Assembly: GCF_040730185.1 (NCBI RefSeq)
Contig: NZ_CP160402.1
Coordinates: 744,001 to 808,000, forward strand
DNA length: 64,000 nucleotides
Origin: Streptomyces sp. Je 1-332
GTDB taxonomy: Bacteria; Actinomycetota; Actinomycetes; Streptomycetales; Streptomycetaceae
Direction: 5' to 3'
The notes below the pieces were generated by a model. It was not told where the DNA came from. It saw only the letters and a list, made by a program, of their open reading frames with translations, and made no database searches. Made by a program: the position numbers and the translations under genes. Below are positions 18,802 to 27,049 of this stretch, piece after piece. Numbering within the stretch: position 1 is the first letter of the stretch; every line of letters starts with the position of its first letter.

Positions 18802-21039
18802 TCAATGCCCTCCCGTCGCCCGCCGCTGGCGCAGCGCCGCCACCCGGCGGTACAGCTCGACCGCCTCCGTGCCGCGGCCCAGCTGTTCCAGGCAGTGCGC
18901 CTCGTCGTTGCGGCTGGCCAGGGCGTCGGGGTGGTCGGCGCCGAGCACCTGTTCGCGGGCGGCGGCGACGCGGCGGTACTCGGTGAGGGCGTCGGCCCAG
19001 CGGCCGAGCCAGCCGAGCCCCACGGCCACCTCGCGGCGGCTGACCAGGGTGTCCGGGTGGTCACCGCCGAGGACGCGCTCGCGTATCGCGCAGACGTCAC
19101 GGGCCTCGGCAAGGGCTTCCTCCCAGCGACCCTGGCGGCCGAGGTTGACGCCGAGGCCGTGCCTGGCGCGCAGGGTCTCGGGGTCGGCGGGGCCGTTCAC
19201 GCGGGTGCGGTCGTCGATCAGGTCGCGGTAGAACTGCAGGGCCTCGCCGCTGCGGCCCAGCCTGCCGAGGCTGATGCCCACCTCGTAGCGGGCGGCGAGG
19301 GTGTCGGGGTGGTCGGCGCCGAGCGCCCGCACCCGCGCGTCGGCGACCTCGCGGTACGTCTGGAGCGCCTCGGGCCAGCGTCCCAACTGACCCAGCGCGT
19401 AAGCGACTTCGTAGCGGGTCACGAGAGTGTCGGGGTGCGTGGCGCCGAGGACACGCGCCCGCGCAAGCGCCACTTCGCGTGCCAACTGGTAGGAATCCTC
19501 CAGGCGGCCGAGCCTGCTGAGGTTGTACGCGAGGTTGTGCCGGCAGCGCAGGGTGTCGGGATGGTCGGCGCCCGCGGTCCGCTCCCGGACGGCGAGCACG
19601 GAGGTGTACATCTGGTGGGCCTCGAAGTGCCGCCCCAACTGACCCATGACGTACGCCATTTCCTGCCGCGCGGCCAGCGTGTCCGGGTGCTCGGGGCCCA
19701 GGGTGCGCTCCCGCCCCTGGGCGACGCGCCCGTACTCCCGCAGGGCGTCGGCCGCGCGCCCGGTGCGGCTGAGCGTGAAGCCCACCTCGTACCGGCTGGC
19801 GAGCGTGTCCGGATGGTCGGGGCCGAGCGCGTGCTCCCGCTCGGCGGCCACCGCGCGGTGGACCTCGCCCGCCTCCGCCCAGCGGCCGAGGCGGCCCAGG
19901 CTCAGGCCCGCGTTGTGCCGGCTGACGAGGGTGGCGACCACCTCGGGTGACGGCGTGGGCCGTTCGGGCCTGCGCGGGGTCGCGGCCCGGCGCGCGTCGG
20001 TGCGCGGGATCCACTCGCCGGTCAGGCCCGCCGCCGCGTCGGGCGGCGTCGTCCGCAGCACGGAGGCGCCGTTCGCCTTGTGCCCGGTCGTCATGCCGCG
20101 GGTCCACGAGGGCAGCCGCGGCTCACGCGACGGCGGCTGCTCGGGGCGCCGGACGGGCGGGGTGACGACGGTCGGGACGTACGTGGGCACCGTGCGGCCG
20201 GTGACTATACGGCGCCCCAGCTCGCGAGCGTCGCTCGGCCGCTCGTCCGGTTCCTTGGCGAGCAGGTCGAGGACGATCTTCTCGAAGTACTCGGGCAGCT
20301 CGTCGCGGTGCGTGCGCGGCGGCTCGGGAGCCGTGTCACGGTGGCCGACGAGCACCGCCCAGGCGTCCTCCAGGTCGAACGGCGGCGCGCCGGTGGCGAT
20401 CTCGTACAGCACGCATCCGAACGAGTAGAGGTCGCTGCGCTGGTCGACCTGGGCGCCGCTGATCTGCTCGGGCGACATGTAGTGCGGGGTGCCCATCGCG
20501 ATGCCCGTGCCGGTAAGCCGTGAGGTGAAGCCGATGTCGTGGCCGAGTCTGGCGATCCCGAAGTCGCAGATCTTCACCGTGCCGTCCGTGAGCCGCATGA
20601 TGTTCGCGGGCTTCAGGTCCCGGTGCACGATGCCCTGTTCGTGGGTGTACGCGAGCGCGGCGGAGACCTGGTCGGCGATCTCCACGACGTCCGCGACGGG
20701 CAGCGGATGCTGTTTGTTCTCCTCCAGGAGCTGGCTGAGGTTGCGTCCTTCGAGCAGCTCCATGACCAGATACAGGACGCCGTCGTGCTCCCCGAAGTCA
20801 TGGACGACGGTCACGCCGCGGTGCTGCAGCGCGGCGGCGACGCGAGCCTCGCGGCGGAACCGCTCACGCAGCACTCGGGTGAAGGACTGGTCGTGCTGGG
20901 GCCCCATCGGCTTGAGGCATTTCACCGCGACCCTGCGCCCGAGCGACTCGTCGCGGGCACGCCACACCTCGCCCATGCCGCCGCGTCCGATCAGGTCCAG
21001 TAGCCGGTACCGGCCCTGGATCAGCCTGGTGTCCGCCAT
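18802..21039 (-). CDS. Cytoplasmic Ser/Thr protein kinase with nine TPR repeats
   Basis: The ATG at 21039 gives 745 residues. Residues 1-275 are a Hanks-type kinase: GRGGMGEV (glycine loop), AVKCLK (ATP lysine), HRDLKPANIM (catalytic loop), DFGIARL (metal), MSPEQ (activation-segment end). A proline-rich linker follows. From about residue 368 to the end there are nine consecutive 42-residue TPRs of the LGxDHPDTLxxRxxVAxxLGxLGRxxEALxxYR type; the last one is incomplete. There is no transmembrane segment, unlike PknB-type kinases, so it is probably cytosolic and uses the TPR superhelix to dock partners. The start overlaps the upstream oxygenase gene by 19 bp, suggesting translational coupling. 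Confidence 0.9.
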   Translation of the reverse strand: MADTRLIQGRYRLLDLIGRGGMGEVWRARDESLGRRVAVKCLKPMGPQHDQSFTRVLRERFRREARVAAALQHRGVTVVHDFGEHDGVLYLVMELLEGRNLSQLLEENKQHPLPVADVVEIADQVSAALAYTHEQGIVHRDLKPANIMRLTDGTVKICDFGIARLGHDIGFTSRLTGTGIAMGTPHYMSPEQISGAQVDQRSDLYSFGCVLYEIATGAPPFDLEDAWAVLVGHRDTAPEPPRTHRDELPEYFEKIVLDLLAKEPDERPSDARELGRRIVTGRTVPTYVPTVVTPPVRRPEQPPSREPRLPSWTRGMTTGHKANGASVLRTTPPDAAAGLTGEWIPRTDARRAATPRRPERPTPSPEVVATLVSRHNAGLSLGRLGRWAEAGEVHRAVAAEREHALGPDHPDTLASRYEVGFTLSRTGRAADALREYGRVAQGRERTLGPEHPDTLAARQEMAYVMGQLGRHFEAHQMYTSVLAVRERTAGADHPDTLRCRHNLAYNLSRLGRLEDSYQLAREVALARARVLGATHPDTLVTRYEVAYALGQLGRWPEALQTYREVADARVRALGADHPDTLAARYEVGISLGRLGRSGEALQFYRDLIDDRTRVNGPADPETLRARHGLGVNLGRQGRWEEALAEARDVCAIRERVLGGDHPDTLVSRREVAVGLGWLGRWADALTEYRRVAAAREQVLGADHPDALASRNDEAHCLEQLGRGTEAVELYRRVAALRQRRATGGH

Positions 21040-21941
21040 CTCCCGCCGTCGCCCCCGTTGCCTCGCTTCGCCCTCCCCGGCCCGTCCAGTATGGCTGCCC
21101 GCCTGCCGAGTTTGTACGGGGCAGGCCGGGCGCCGGGCCCGAGCCTGGCCATGGCGCGCAGAATGTGCTTCGGGGGAAGTTGCCAGCGTAGACGTGCGGG
21201 AACGGTGCGCAGGATGGTGCCGGTGGTGACGAGCCGCCGGGTCACGGTGGCGGGCGGCGGGGCCGTCCTGCCGTACAACTCGTGGGCGTAAGGCGGCAGC
21301 GAGGCGTACGCCAGATTCGCCACGCGCCGCCACAGCAGGGTGCGCGCCGGGATCAACAGCGGGTGGGTCGGCGGGCGTTGGAGGAAGTCGTCGACGTCGC
21401 GCGCCTCGGGCCCGGCGGCGAGGTCGGGCCGCACCCGCTCGAAGTACGCGGCGAGTTCGGCGGTCGACGCAGGGACGCCTTCGGGGTCGAGGCCGACGAG
21501 CCGGGCGCTCTCCCGCTGTTCGGCGACATACCGGTCGGCGAGTTCGCCGGTGAGCCGGAACCCCGACCGGCGCGCGACGTGCAGATAGGAGTCGATCTCG
21601 GCGCAGTGCACCCACAGCAGCAGCTCGGGCTCGTCGACGCCGTACCGCTCCCCCGTCTCGGGATCGGTGGCTTTTATCATCGTGTGGATCTTCCGCACGC
21701 GCGCCCCCGCGTGCTCGGCGACCTCGGTGGTGCCGTACGAGATGGTGCCCACGAAGTTGGCGGTCCGCATGAGGCGGCCCCAGGCGTCCTTGCGGAAGTC
21801 GCTGTTCTGCATGACGCCGCGGACCGCGCGGGGGTGCAGGGCCTGTAGATACAGGGCGCGGATCCCGGCGACCCACATCATCGGGTCGCCGTGCATCTGC
21901 CAGGTCACGGACGAGGGACCGAAGAGCCCCGGGTCGGCCAT
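21021..21941 (-). CDS. MpaB-family oxygenase (DUF2236)
   Basis: The ATG at 21941 follows AGGAGGT and gives 306 residues. The fold matches the DUF2236/ER-bound oxygenase MpaB family, to which the heme latex-clearing proteins also belong. Recognisable segments are MHGDPMMWVAGIRALYLQALHP, FVGTISYGTTEVAEHAGARVRKIH and WVHCAEIDSYL. Candidate heme/active-site residues are the conserved Arg/His in the second and third segments. Members are thought to act as oxygenases, but the substrate here is unknown. The gene is 32 bp downstream of the TetR gene and overlaps the kinase start, so it may be a bridge between the catabolic operon and the kinase. Confidence 0.8.
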   Translation of the reverse strand: MADPGLFGPSSVTWQMHGDPMMWVAGIRALYLQALHPRAVRGVMQNSDFRKDAWGRLMRTANFVGTISYGTTEVAEHAGARVRKIHTMIKATDPETGERYGVDEPELLLWVHCAEIDSYLHVARRSGFRLTGELADRYVAEQRESARLVGLDPEGVPASTAELAAYFERVRPDLAAGPEARDVDDFLQRPPTHPLLIPARTLLWRRVANLAYASLPPYAHELYGRTAPPPATVTRRLVTTGTILRTVPARLRWQLPPKHILRAMARLGPGARPAPYKLGRRAAILDGPGRAKRGNGGDGGRWRTPG

Positions 21942-21973
21942 ACAACCACCTCCTGGACGCAGGCTACGCCGGG

Positions 21974-22651
21974 TCAACTCCGGCCCGTGCGAGGGAGATC
22001 CGAGGTCAGATAGGAGATGACCATGTCCCCCAGCATCGTCCGGTAATGCGCACGGCGCGAGGCCTCGGTGAGGTCGCGGCCGAAGAGGGTGCGGAAGGTG
22101 TGCCGGTTGGAGACGCGGAAGAAGCAGAACGAGCTGATCATCGCGTGCAGGTCGACCGCGTCCACCTCGGCGGTGAACACGCCCTCCTCGCGCCCGGTTT
22201 CGAGAATGGAGGCGATGACGTCGATCGCCGGAGAGCTGAGGGAGGCGAGACTCGGTGAGGCGCCGATGTGCTTCGCCTCGTGGATGTTCTCGATGCTGAC
22301 GAGACGGATGAAGTCCGGGTGCGCCTCGTGGTGGTCGAAGGTGAGCTCGGCGAGCCGCCTGATCGCGGACACCGGGTCCAGATGCCCGACGTCGAGCTGC
22401 TGCTCCTCGTGCCGGATGACCTTGTACGCCCGCTCCAGGACCGCGGTGAACAGCTGGTCCTTGCTGCCGAAGTAGTAGTAGATCATCCGCTTCGTGGTCC
22501 GCATGCGGGCGGCGATCTCGTCCACCCTGGCTCCCGCGTATCCCATGCGGGCGAACTCCTCGGTGGCCACGTCGAGGATCTCCCCCCGCGTACGGGCCGC
22601 GTCCCGGGTTCGCTTGACGGGCGGGGACGGCGGGGGGACAGCGGCGGCCAT
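21974..22651 (-). CDS. TetR-family transcriptional regulator (shikimate/quinate operon)
   Basis: The ATG at 22651 (GAGGAG upstream) gives 225 residues. The N-terminal helix-turn-helix is at residues 15-62 (RGEILDVATEEFARMGYAG, then TTKRMIYYYFGSKDQLF). The ligand-binding domain (DFIRLVSIENIHEAKHI) resembles regulators of the TetR_C_33-like group. It is the fourth gene of a minus-strand run with the dehydratase, dehydrogenase and transporter genes, so it very likely represses that operon and binds the palindrome at 26902-26928. Likely inducers are quinate, shikimate, dehydroshikimate or protocatechuate; this is inference. Confidence 0.88.
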   Translation of the reverse strand: MAAAVPPPSPPVKRTRDAARTRGEILDVATEEFARMGYAGARVDEIAARMRTTKRMIYYYFGSKDQLFTAVLERAYKVIRHEEQQLDVGHLDPVSAIRRLAELTFDHHEAHPDFIRLVSIENIHEAKHIGASPSLASLSSPAIDVIASILETGREEGVFTAEVDAVDLHAMISSFCFFRVSNRHTFRTLFGRDLTEASRRAHYRTMLGDMVISYLTSDLPRTGRS

Positions 22652-22688
22652 GCGGCTCCTCAGGGCGGATACATCGGCGCCGGTCAGT

Positions 22689-24515
22689 CTAATGCTGGTG
22701 AAGATGCTGAGCCGCGAGCCGGACCGCCGCGTTCTGGGCTCCGTATCCCCGGTAGCCGCCTGTGCGTTGCACCAACTCGAAGAAGACCCGCCCGACCGTG
22801 GCCGTGTAGCAGTGGAGGAACTCCCCCCTCTCGTCGCGGTCGTAGAGGATGCCGAGCTCCGCGAGGGTGGCCAGGTGCTGGGCATCCAGCTCGTGGCGGG
22901 CGTCGAGGTCGTCGTAGTAGTTGGCGGGGATCGGAAGCAGGCCCGTGCCGTGCTCTCGTACGCGCCGGGCCGCGCCGACGATGTCGTCCGTCGCGAGCGC
23001 GATGTGCTGAAGGCGGCTGCCCTCGGCGTCCGGCGCCGGCGCGATGTTGAGGACCATGCGCACGCCGCCGTCGTGGGACGCGACGGCCCGGCTGCGCACG
23101 AGGCCGTATGGGTCGGCAAGATCGTGGCTGTCATCGGCTTCCAGGCCCAGCACGCCCCGGTGGAACAGCGATGCCTCGTCGAACTGGTGCCAGGGCTGGG
23201 TGAGGGCGATGTGGTCGATGCGGCGGACTGCGTTGGCCGGTTCGCCTGCCCCCTCCCCCAGCAGCGCCCGCGGCCCGACGCCGGTGAAGTCACCGGTCCA
23301 ACTCGGGTGGTCGGTCTGCTCCGTGCGGCAGAAGAAGAACTCCGTGCCGTCGGGCGCGGCCACCGCGTCCAGGGGCGCGTCCCGCGGCCCCCTGCGCCTG
23401 GGCACCACGGGGGCGAGCAGCGCCTCGGCACGCCGTGCGGACCGGTCCGGGTCGGGGGTCTCCACGCCGACAGCGGTCAGCGCGGGGCCTTGACGACGGT
23501 CGCCGGCACTGCCGCCGACGCCCACACCGGTGTTCAGCAGAATCCGGGCGTCCCCCTGCTCCCACAGCTCGACCGGCTTCCAGGTGTGCCGTGCGGTGTG
23601 GGCGAAGCCGAGGGACTCGAGGACTCCCCGCAGCGGTTCGGTGTCCGCCGCGGTCAGCTCGGCGAAGGCGAACCCGGAGGGCGCGGCGGCGACGGGCAGC
23701 GCGGACAGACCGGCCGATTCCTCCAGGAGGAGCAGGGAGCGGAGCGCGTCGACGGCGGTCGAGGCGGCGCCCGCCTGCCGGAAGACGTCGTTGAACACTT
23801 CGAGGGACAGCGGCCCTTGATATCCGGCCCGCACGGTGGCGGCCACCAGAGGGGCGAGGTCGAAGCCGCCCTGGCCGGGGAAGCAGCGGTAGTGCCTGCT
23901 CCACTGGAGGACGTCCATCGCCATCAGGGGGGCGTCCGCGAGCTGGAGGAAGAAGATCTTCTCGCCGGGGATGTCCGCGATGCCCTTGGGGTCGGACCCA
24001 CGGGAGAGGATGTGGAAGCTGTCCAGGCAGGTGCCGAGTGCCGGATGGTCCGCCTGTTCGACGATCCGCCAGGCATGGTCGTACGTGCTGACGTGCCGGC
24101 CCCAGGCCAACGCCTCGTAGGCGATACGGATGCCGTGGGCCGCCGCCCGGTCGGCGAGCAGCCGCAGCTGCTCGGCGGCGAGCGCGTCGTCGTCGACCGA
24201 CTCGGGGGCGACGCTGGAGCAGACGAGCAGCAGGTCCGCGCCGAGGCGCTCCATCACGGCGAACTTGCGTTCCGCGCGCCGAAGGTTGCGGGCGAGGACG
24301 TCGGCGGGGACGGCCTCGAAGTCGCGGAACGGCTGGTAGAGGTCGATGCCCAGGCCGAGGTCGGCACAGCGCAGCCGTACGTCCTCGGGGCTGAGCGGGG
24401 CGCCGAGCAGGTCGTTCTCGAAGATCTCCACGCCGTCGAATCCGGCGGTGGCGATGGCGGTGAGCTTCTCGGAGAGCGGGCCGCTGAGCGAGACGGTGGC
24501 GATCGATTTACGCAT
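22689..24515 (-). CDS. 3-dehydroshikimate dehydratase fused to HPPD-like domain (QuiC type)
   Basis: The ATG at 24515 follows AGGAGGA and gives 608 residues. A longer frame upstream lies in the aroE-like gene and is not used. Residues 1-280 are an AP-endonuclease-type TIM barrel with metal ligands in YEALAWG (Glu), CLDSFHI (Asp), FLQLADA (Gln) and SLEVFND (Glu). Residues 290-608 are a two-module VOC/4-hydroxyphenylpyruvate-dioxygenase-like domain with the His-His-Glu triad in IDHIAL, LQHIALA and VFFELVQR. This two-domain layout is that of bacterial QuiC/QsuB dehydratases, which convert 3-dehydroshikimate to protocatechuate. The dioxygenase half often has no known activity. Confidence 0.9.
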   Translation of the reverse strand: MRKSIATVSLSGPLSEKLTAIATAGFDGVEIFENDLLGAPLSPEDVRLRCADLGLGIDLYQPFRDFEAVPADVLARNLRRAERKFAVMERLGADLLLVCSSVAPESVDDDALAAEQLRLLADRAAAHGIRIAYEALAWGRHVSTYDHAWRIVEQADHPALGTCLDSFHILSRGSDPKGIADIPGEKIFFLQLADAPLMAMDVLQWSRHYRCFPGQGGFDLAPLVAATVRAGYQGPLSLEVFNDVFRQAGAASTAVDALRSLLLLEESAGLSALPVAAAPSGFAFAELTAADTEPLRGVLESLGFAHTARHTWKPVELWEQGDARILLNTGVGVGGSAGDRRQGPALTAVGVETPDPDRSARRAEALLAPVVPRRRGPRDAPLDAVAAPDGTEFFFCRTEQTDHPSWTGDFTGVGPRALLGEGAGEPANAVRRIDHIALTQPWHQFDEASLFHRGVLGLEADDSHDLADPYGLVRSRAVASHDGGVRMVLNIAPAPDAEGSRLQHIALATDDIVGAARRVREHGTGLLPIPANYYDDLDARHELDAQHLATLAELGILYDRDERGEFLHCYTATVGRVFFELVQRTGGYRGYGAQNAAVRLAAQHLHQH

Positions 24516-24541
24516 GGGTGTCCTCCTGTCGTGCCGGGACG

Positions 24542-25405
24542 TCAGGCCGCCGGGGAGGCGGCCAGATCCCCGAGGTCGGCGAGCATCGGTCCGGTGTGCG
24601 GTTCGAGCCCGGTGAAGAGCCGGAAGGCGTCGGCCGCCTGGAAGACGGCCATGCCTCCACCGTCGAGGGTGCGGCACCCGATGGCGCGCGCCGCGCGCAA
24701 CAGGTCGGTCTCCAGCGGCCGGTAGACGACTTCGGCCACCCACAGTCCGGGCCTGAGCAGCGTGACCGGCAACGGCAGGCCCGGGTGCGCGAGCATGCCG
24801 GTCGGCGTGGCGTGCACGAGACCGTCCGCGGCGGCGAGGCGCTCGGCCGTCACCGTGGTGGGCGCGGACGCCGCACGGCCGGGGCCGAAGCGTGCGGTCA
24901 GCGCGGTGGCGAGGGCGCCGGAGCGGGCCGGGTCGGTGTCGATGAGGGTGACCCGGTCGACGCCGAGGTTCAGCAGGGCGTGCGCCACCGCGGCGCCTGC
25001 GCCACCCGCGCCGAGCTGGACGACGTCACCGGTCGGCGCGTCGGCGAGGCCGCGGGCGAAGGACTGGGCGAAGCCGGTGGCATCGGTGTTGTGCCCGATC
25101 GCCCGACCGTTTCTGAAGACAACGGTGTTGACGGCGCCGAGCTCGGCGGCGTCGGGGGCGAGCTCGTCCAGGTGCTCGATGACCAGCTGTTTGCAGGGGT
25201 GGGTGATGTTCAGGCCGTCGAAGCCGAGACGCCGGGCGGCGTGCACCAACTCCCCGACGTCATCGGGCGCGACGCCGAGGACGTCGATGTCGAGGGTGCG
25301 GTAGACGAGGCGCACCCCGTGCCGGTCCGCCTCGCGTTCGTGCAGGGCGGGGCTCAGGGAGGGGCCGATGCCGGAGCCGATCAGGCCGGTGAGGTACGAG
25401 GTCAT
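24542..25405 (-). CDS. Shikimate/quinate dehydrogenase, NAD-type (QsuD-like)
   Basis: A 287-residue AroE-family enzyme. Substrate motifs: GSGIGPSLSPALHE (Ser pair) and NITHPCKQ with the catalytic Lys. NTDATGF follows, then the cofactor loop GAGGAGAAVAHAL. After the second Rossmann strand the sequence is LIDTDPARS. An Asp there favours NAD, whereas biosynthetic AroE has NRT-type NADP-binding residues, so this is a catabolic dehydrogenase by inference. It would oxidise shikimate (or quinate) to the 3-dehydro form, feeding the dehydratase encoded 26 bp downstream. Operon position and chemistry agree. Confidence 0.9.
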   Translation of the reverse strand: MTSYLTGLIGSGIGPSLSPALHEREADRHGVRLVYRTLDIDVLGVAPDDVGELVHAARRLGFDGLNITHPCKQLVIEHLDELAPDAAELGAVNTVVFRNGRAIGHNTDATGFAQSFARGLADAPTGDVVQLGAGGAGAAVAHALLNLGVDRVTLIDTDPARSGALATALTARFGPGRAASAPTTVTAERLAAADGLVHATPTGMLAHPGLPLPVTLLRPGLWVAEVVYRPLETDLLRAARAIGCRTLDGGGMAVFQAADAFRLFTGLEPHTGPMLADLGDLAASPAA

Positions 25406-25467
25406 CGAGAGTTCCTGTGGGTCGGCTTGGCGGGGTGGTTCACGAGGTCGCGGCGGGGGTGGTTGTC

Positions 25468-26841
25468 TCAGAGAGCGGCGGCCTCGGGCCGCGTCGTCGG
25501 CGCCTTGGCCGCACCGTCGCGCACACCGAGATCGGCCGTGGGCACCGTGTGCGTCTCGCGCCCCGTGGCCACGGCGATCGCACAGATCGCGCAGAAGGCG
25601 GCGGTGAAGGTCGCGACGCCGACCCAGCCGTCGCCGTCGGGGCCGTCGATCTGGGCCGCGAAGGTCACCGCGAAACCGGCGATGGCGAAGCCGATCTGGG
25701 TGCCGATGGCCATGCCGGAGAGCCGAACCCTGGCGGGGAACATCTCACCGTAGAACGAGGGCCAGATGCCGTTGGCCGCGCTGTAGACGACGCCGAAGAG
25801 CAGCACGCCGGTCACGAAGACCAGGGGGTAGCTGCCGGTGGAGATCGCCCACAGGTAGACGAAGATCATCACTGCGCTGCCGATCGCCCCGACGAGGAAG
25901 ACGGGCTTGCGGCCGATCCGGTCGGAGAGCCTGGCCCAGAGCGGGATGGCGAGCAGGGCGACCGCGTTGGCGCTGCCGGCGACCCAGAGCATGCCGGTCT
26001 TGTCGAGGCCGACCGCGTCACTCGTGGCGAACGACAGCGCCCAGACGGAGAAGATGGTGCTGACGGTCGCGATCAGCGCGGCGGCGACCACCCGCAGTAC
26101 GTCGGCCCAATGGTCCCTGAGCAGCTCCGCGAGCGGCATCTTGGCCACCTCCCGGTCGGCGGAGACCTGTTGGAAGACGGGGGTCTCGTCGAGGGTGCGG
26201 CGGATGACGTATCCGGCGACCGCGACGAGGGCGCTCAGCAGGAACGGAACACGCCAGCCCCAGCTGTAGAGCTGTTCGTCCGGCAGGGCGGCGACCGGCA
26301 GGAACACCAGGGTCGCGAGGAGCTGACCGGCCTGGGTCCCGTTGAGCGTGAAGCTCGTGTAGTAGCCGCGCCGGTGTTCCGGCGCGTGCTCCAGCGTCAT
26401 CGCGTTGGCGCTGGCCTGCTCGCCGGCCGCGGACAGTCCCTGGAACACCCGCATCAGGACGAGGAGCACCGGGGCGACGGTGCCGACCTGGGCGTACGTC
26501 GGCAGACAGCCGATGAGGAAGGTGGAGAGCCCCATCAGGATCAGCGTCCAGACCATGATCTTCCGTCGGCCGAGCCGGTCGCCGAAGTGGCCGAGGACGA
26601 GAGCGCCGAGGGGGCGGGCGGCGTAGGCGACACCGAAGGTCGCGAGGGAGATGAGGGTGGCGGTGGCCGGGTCGTCCGGGTCGAAGAAGACCTTGGGGAA
26701 GACGAGGGCGGCGGCGCTGCCGTAGATGAAGAAGTCGTAGTACTCGAGCGCGCTGCCGATCCAGGCGGCGAAGGCGGCCTTGCGTGGCCGGCCCTGGGGC
26801 GGGGTGGCCGGAGGCTGGTCTGCCTGCGGGTGAGCGGACAC
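25468..26841 (-). CDS. MHS-family MFS transporter (shikimate permease type)
   Basis: A 457-residue 12-TM major facilitator of the metabolite:H+ symporter family. The hallmark loop GHFGDRLGRRKIMVWTL follows TM2, and RVFQGLSAAGEQASAN lies in TM4. The N-terminus FAAWIGSALEYYDFFIYGSAAAL is typical of ShiA/KgtP-like symporters. As the first gene of the operon with dehydrogenase, dehydratase and TetR genes, it most likely imports shikimate, quinate or dehydroshikimate. The leader carries an AT-rich palindromic operator at 26902-26928. Confidence 0.88.
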   Translation of the reverse strand: MSAHPQADQPPATPPQGRPRKAAFAAWIGSALEYYDFFIYGSAAALVFPKVFFDPDDPATATLISLATFGVAYAARPLGALVLGHFGDRLGRRKIMVWTLILMGLSTFLIGCLPTYAQVGTVAPVLLVLMRVFQGLSAAGEQASANAMTLEHAPEHRRGYYTSFTLNGTQAGQLLATLVFLPVAALPDEQLYSWGWRVPFLLSALVAVAGYVIRRTLDETPVFQQVSADREVAKMPLAELLRDHWADVLRVVAAALIATVSTIFSVWALSFATSDAVGLDKTGMLWVAGSANAVALLAIPLWARLSDRIGRKPVFLVGAIGSAVMIFVYLWAISTGSYPLVFVTGVLLFGVVYSAANGIWPSFYGEMFPARVRLSGMAIGTQIGFAIAGFAVTFAAQIDGPDGDGWVGVATFTAAFCAICAIAVATGRETHTVPTADLGVRDGAAKAPTTRPEAAAL

Positions 26842-26901
26842 GTGAACTCCTCGGGGAGAGCAGCCCGGCCCCGCCGGGGGGGGAGGCTGCGAGGGGACGT
26901 A

Positions 26902-26928
26902 GTTAACGCACTAGATAGTTAATTAACT
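26902..26928. promoter_or_regulatory. AT-rich palindromic operator of the shikimate catabolic operon
   Basis: AGTTAATTAACT (26917-26928) is a perfect 12-bp palindrome, and GTTAAC (26902-26907) is a second perfect half-size copy 10 bp away. They lie 61-87 bp upstream of the transporter ATG in otherwise GC-rich DNA, where a -10 region would be expected. The adjacent TetR is the likely ligand. Confidence 0.6.
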
Positions 26929-26986
26929 TGGGTGAGATGCTGGCCCGCCCCTCGGGCCGTGTCAATACTTCTGGGTGTAACAGCTG

Positions 26987-27030
26987 CGGGGGTGGCCGCG
27001 AGACCTCGACGAGGTCCCGGGCCACCCCCG
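26987..27030. terminator. Hairpin terminator of the acyl-CoA dehydrogenase gene
   Basis: An 11-bp outer stem (CGGGGGTGGCC with GGCCACCCCCG) encloses an inner 6-bp stem (GACCTC/GAGGTC). It lies 20 bp past the dehydrogenase stop and insulates it from the transporter promoter. Confidence 0.8.
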
Positions 27031-27049
27031 GCAAACAGGCGAACGAGGG

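Noticed and set aside
18802..19935. Regular 126-bp repeats that could be read as a repeat array such as CRISPR
   Set aside because: They are in frame, encode TPR units of 42 residues, and have no unique spacers.
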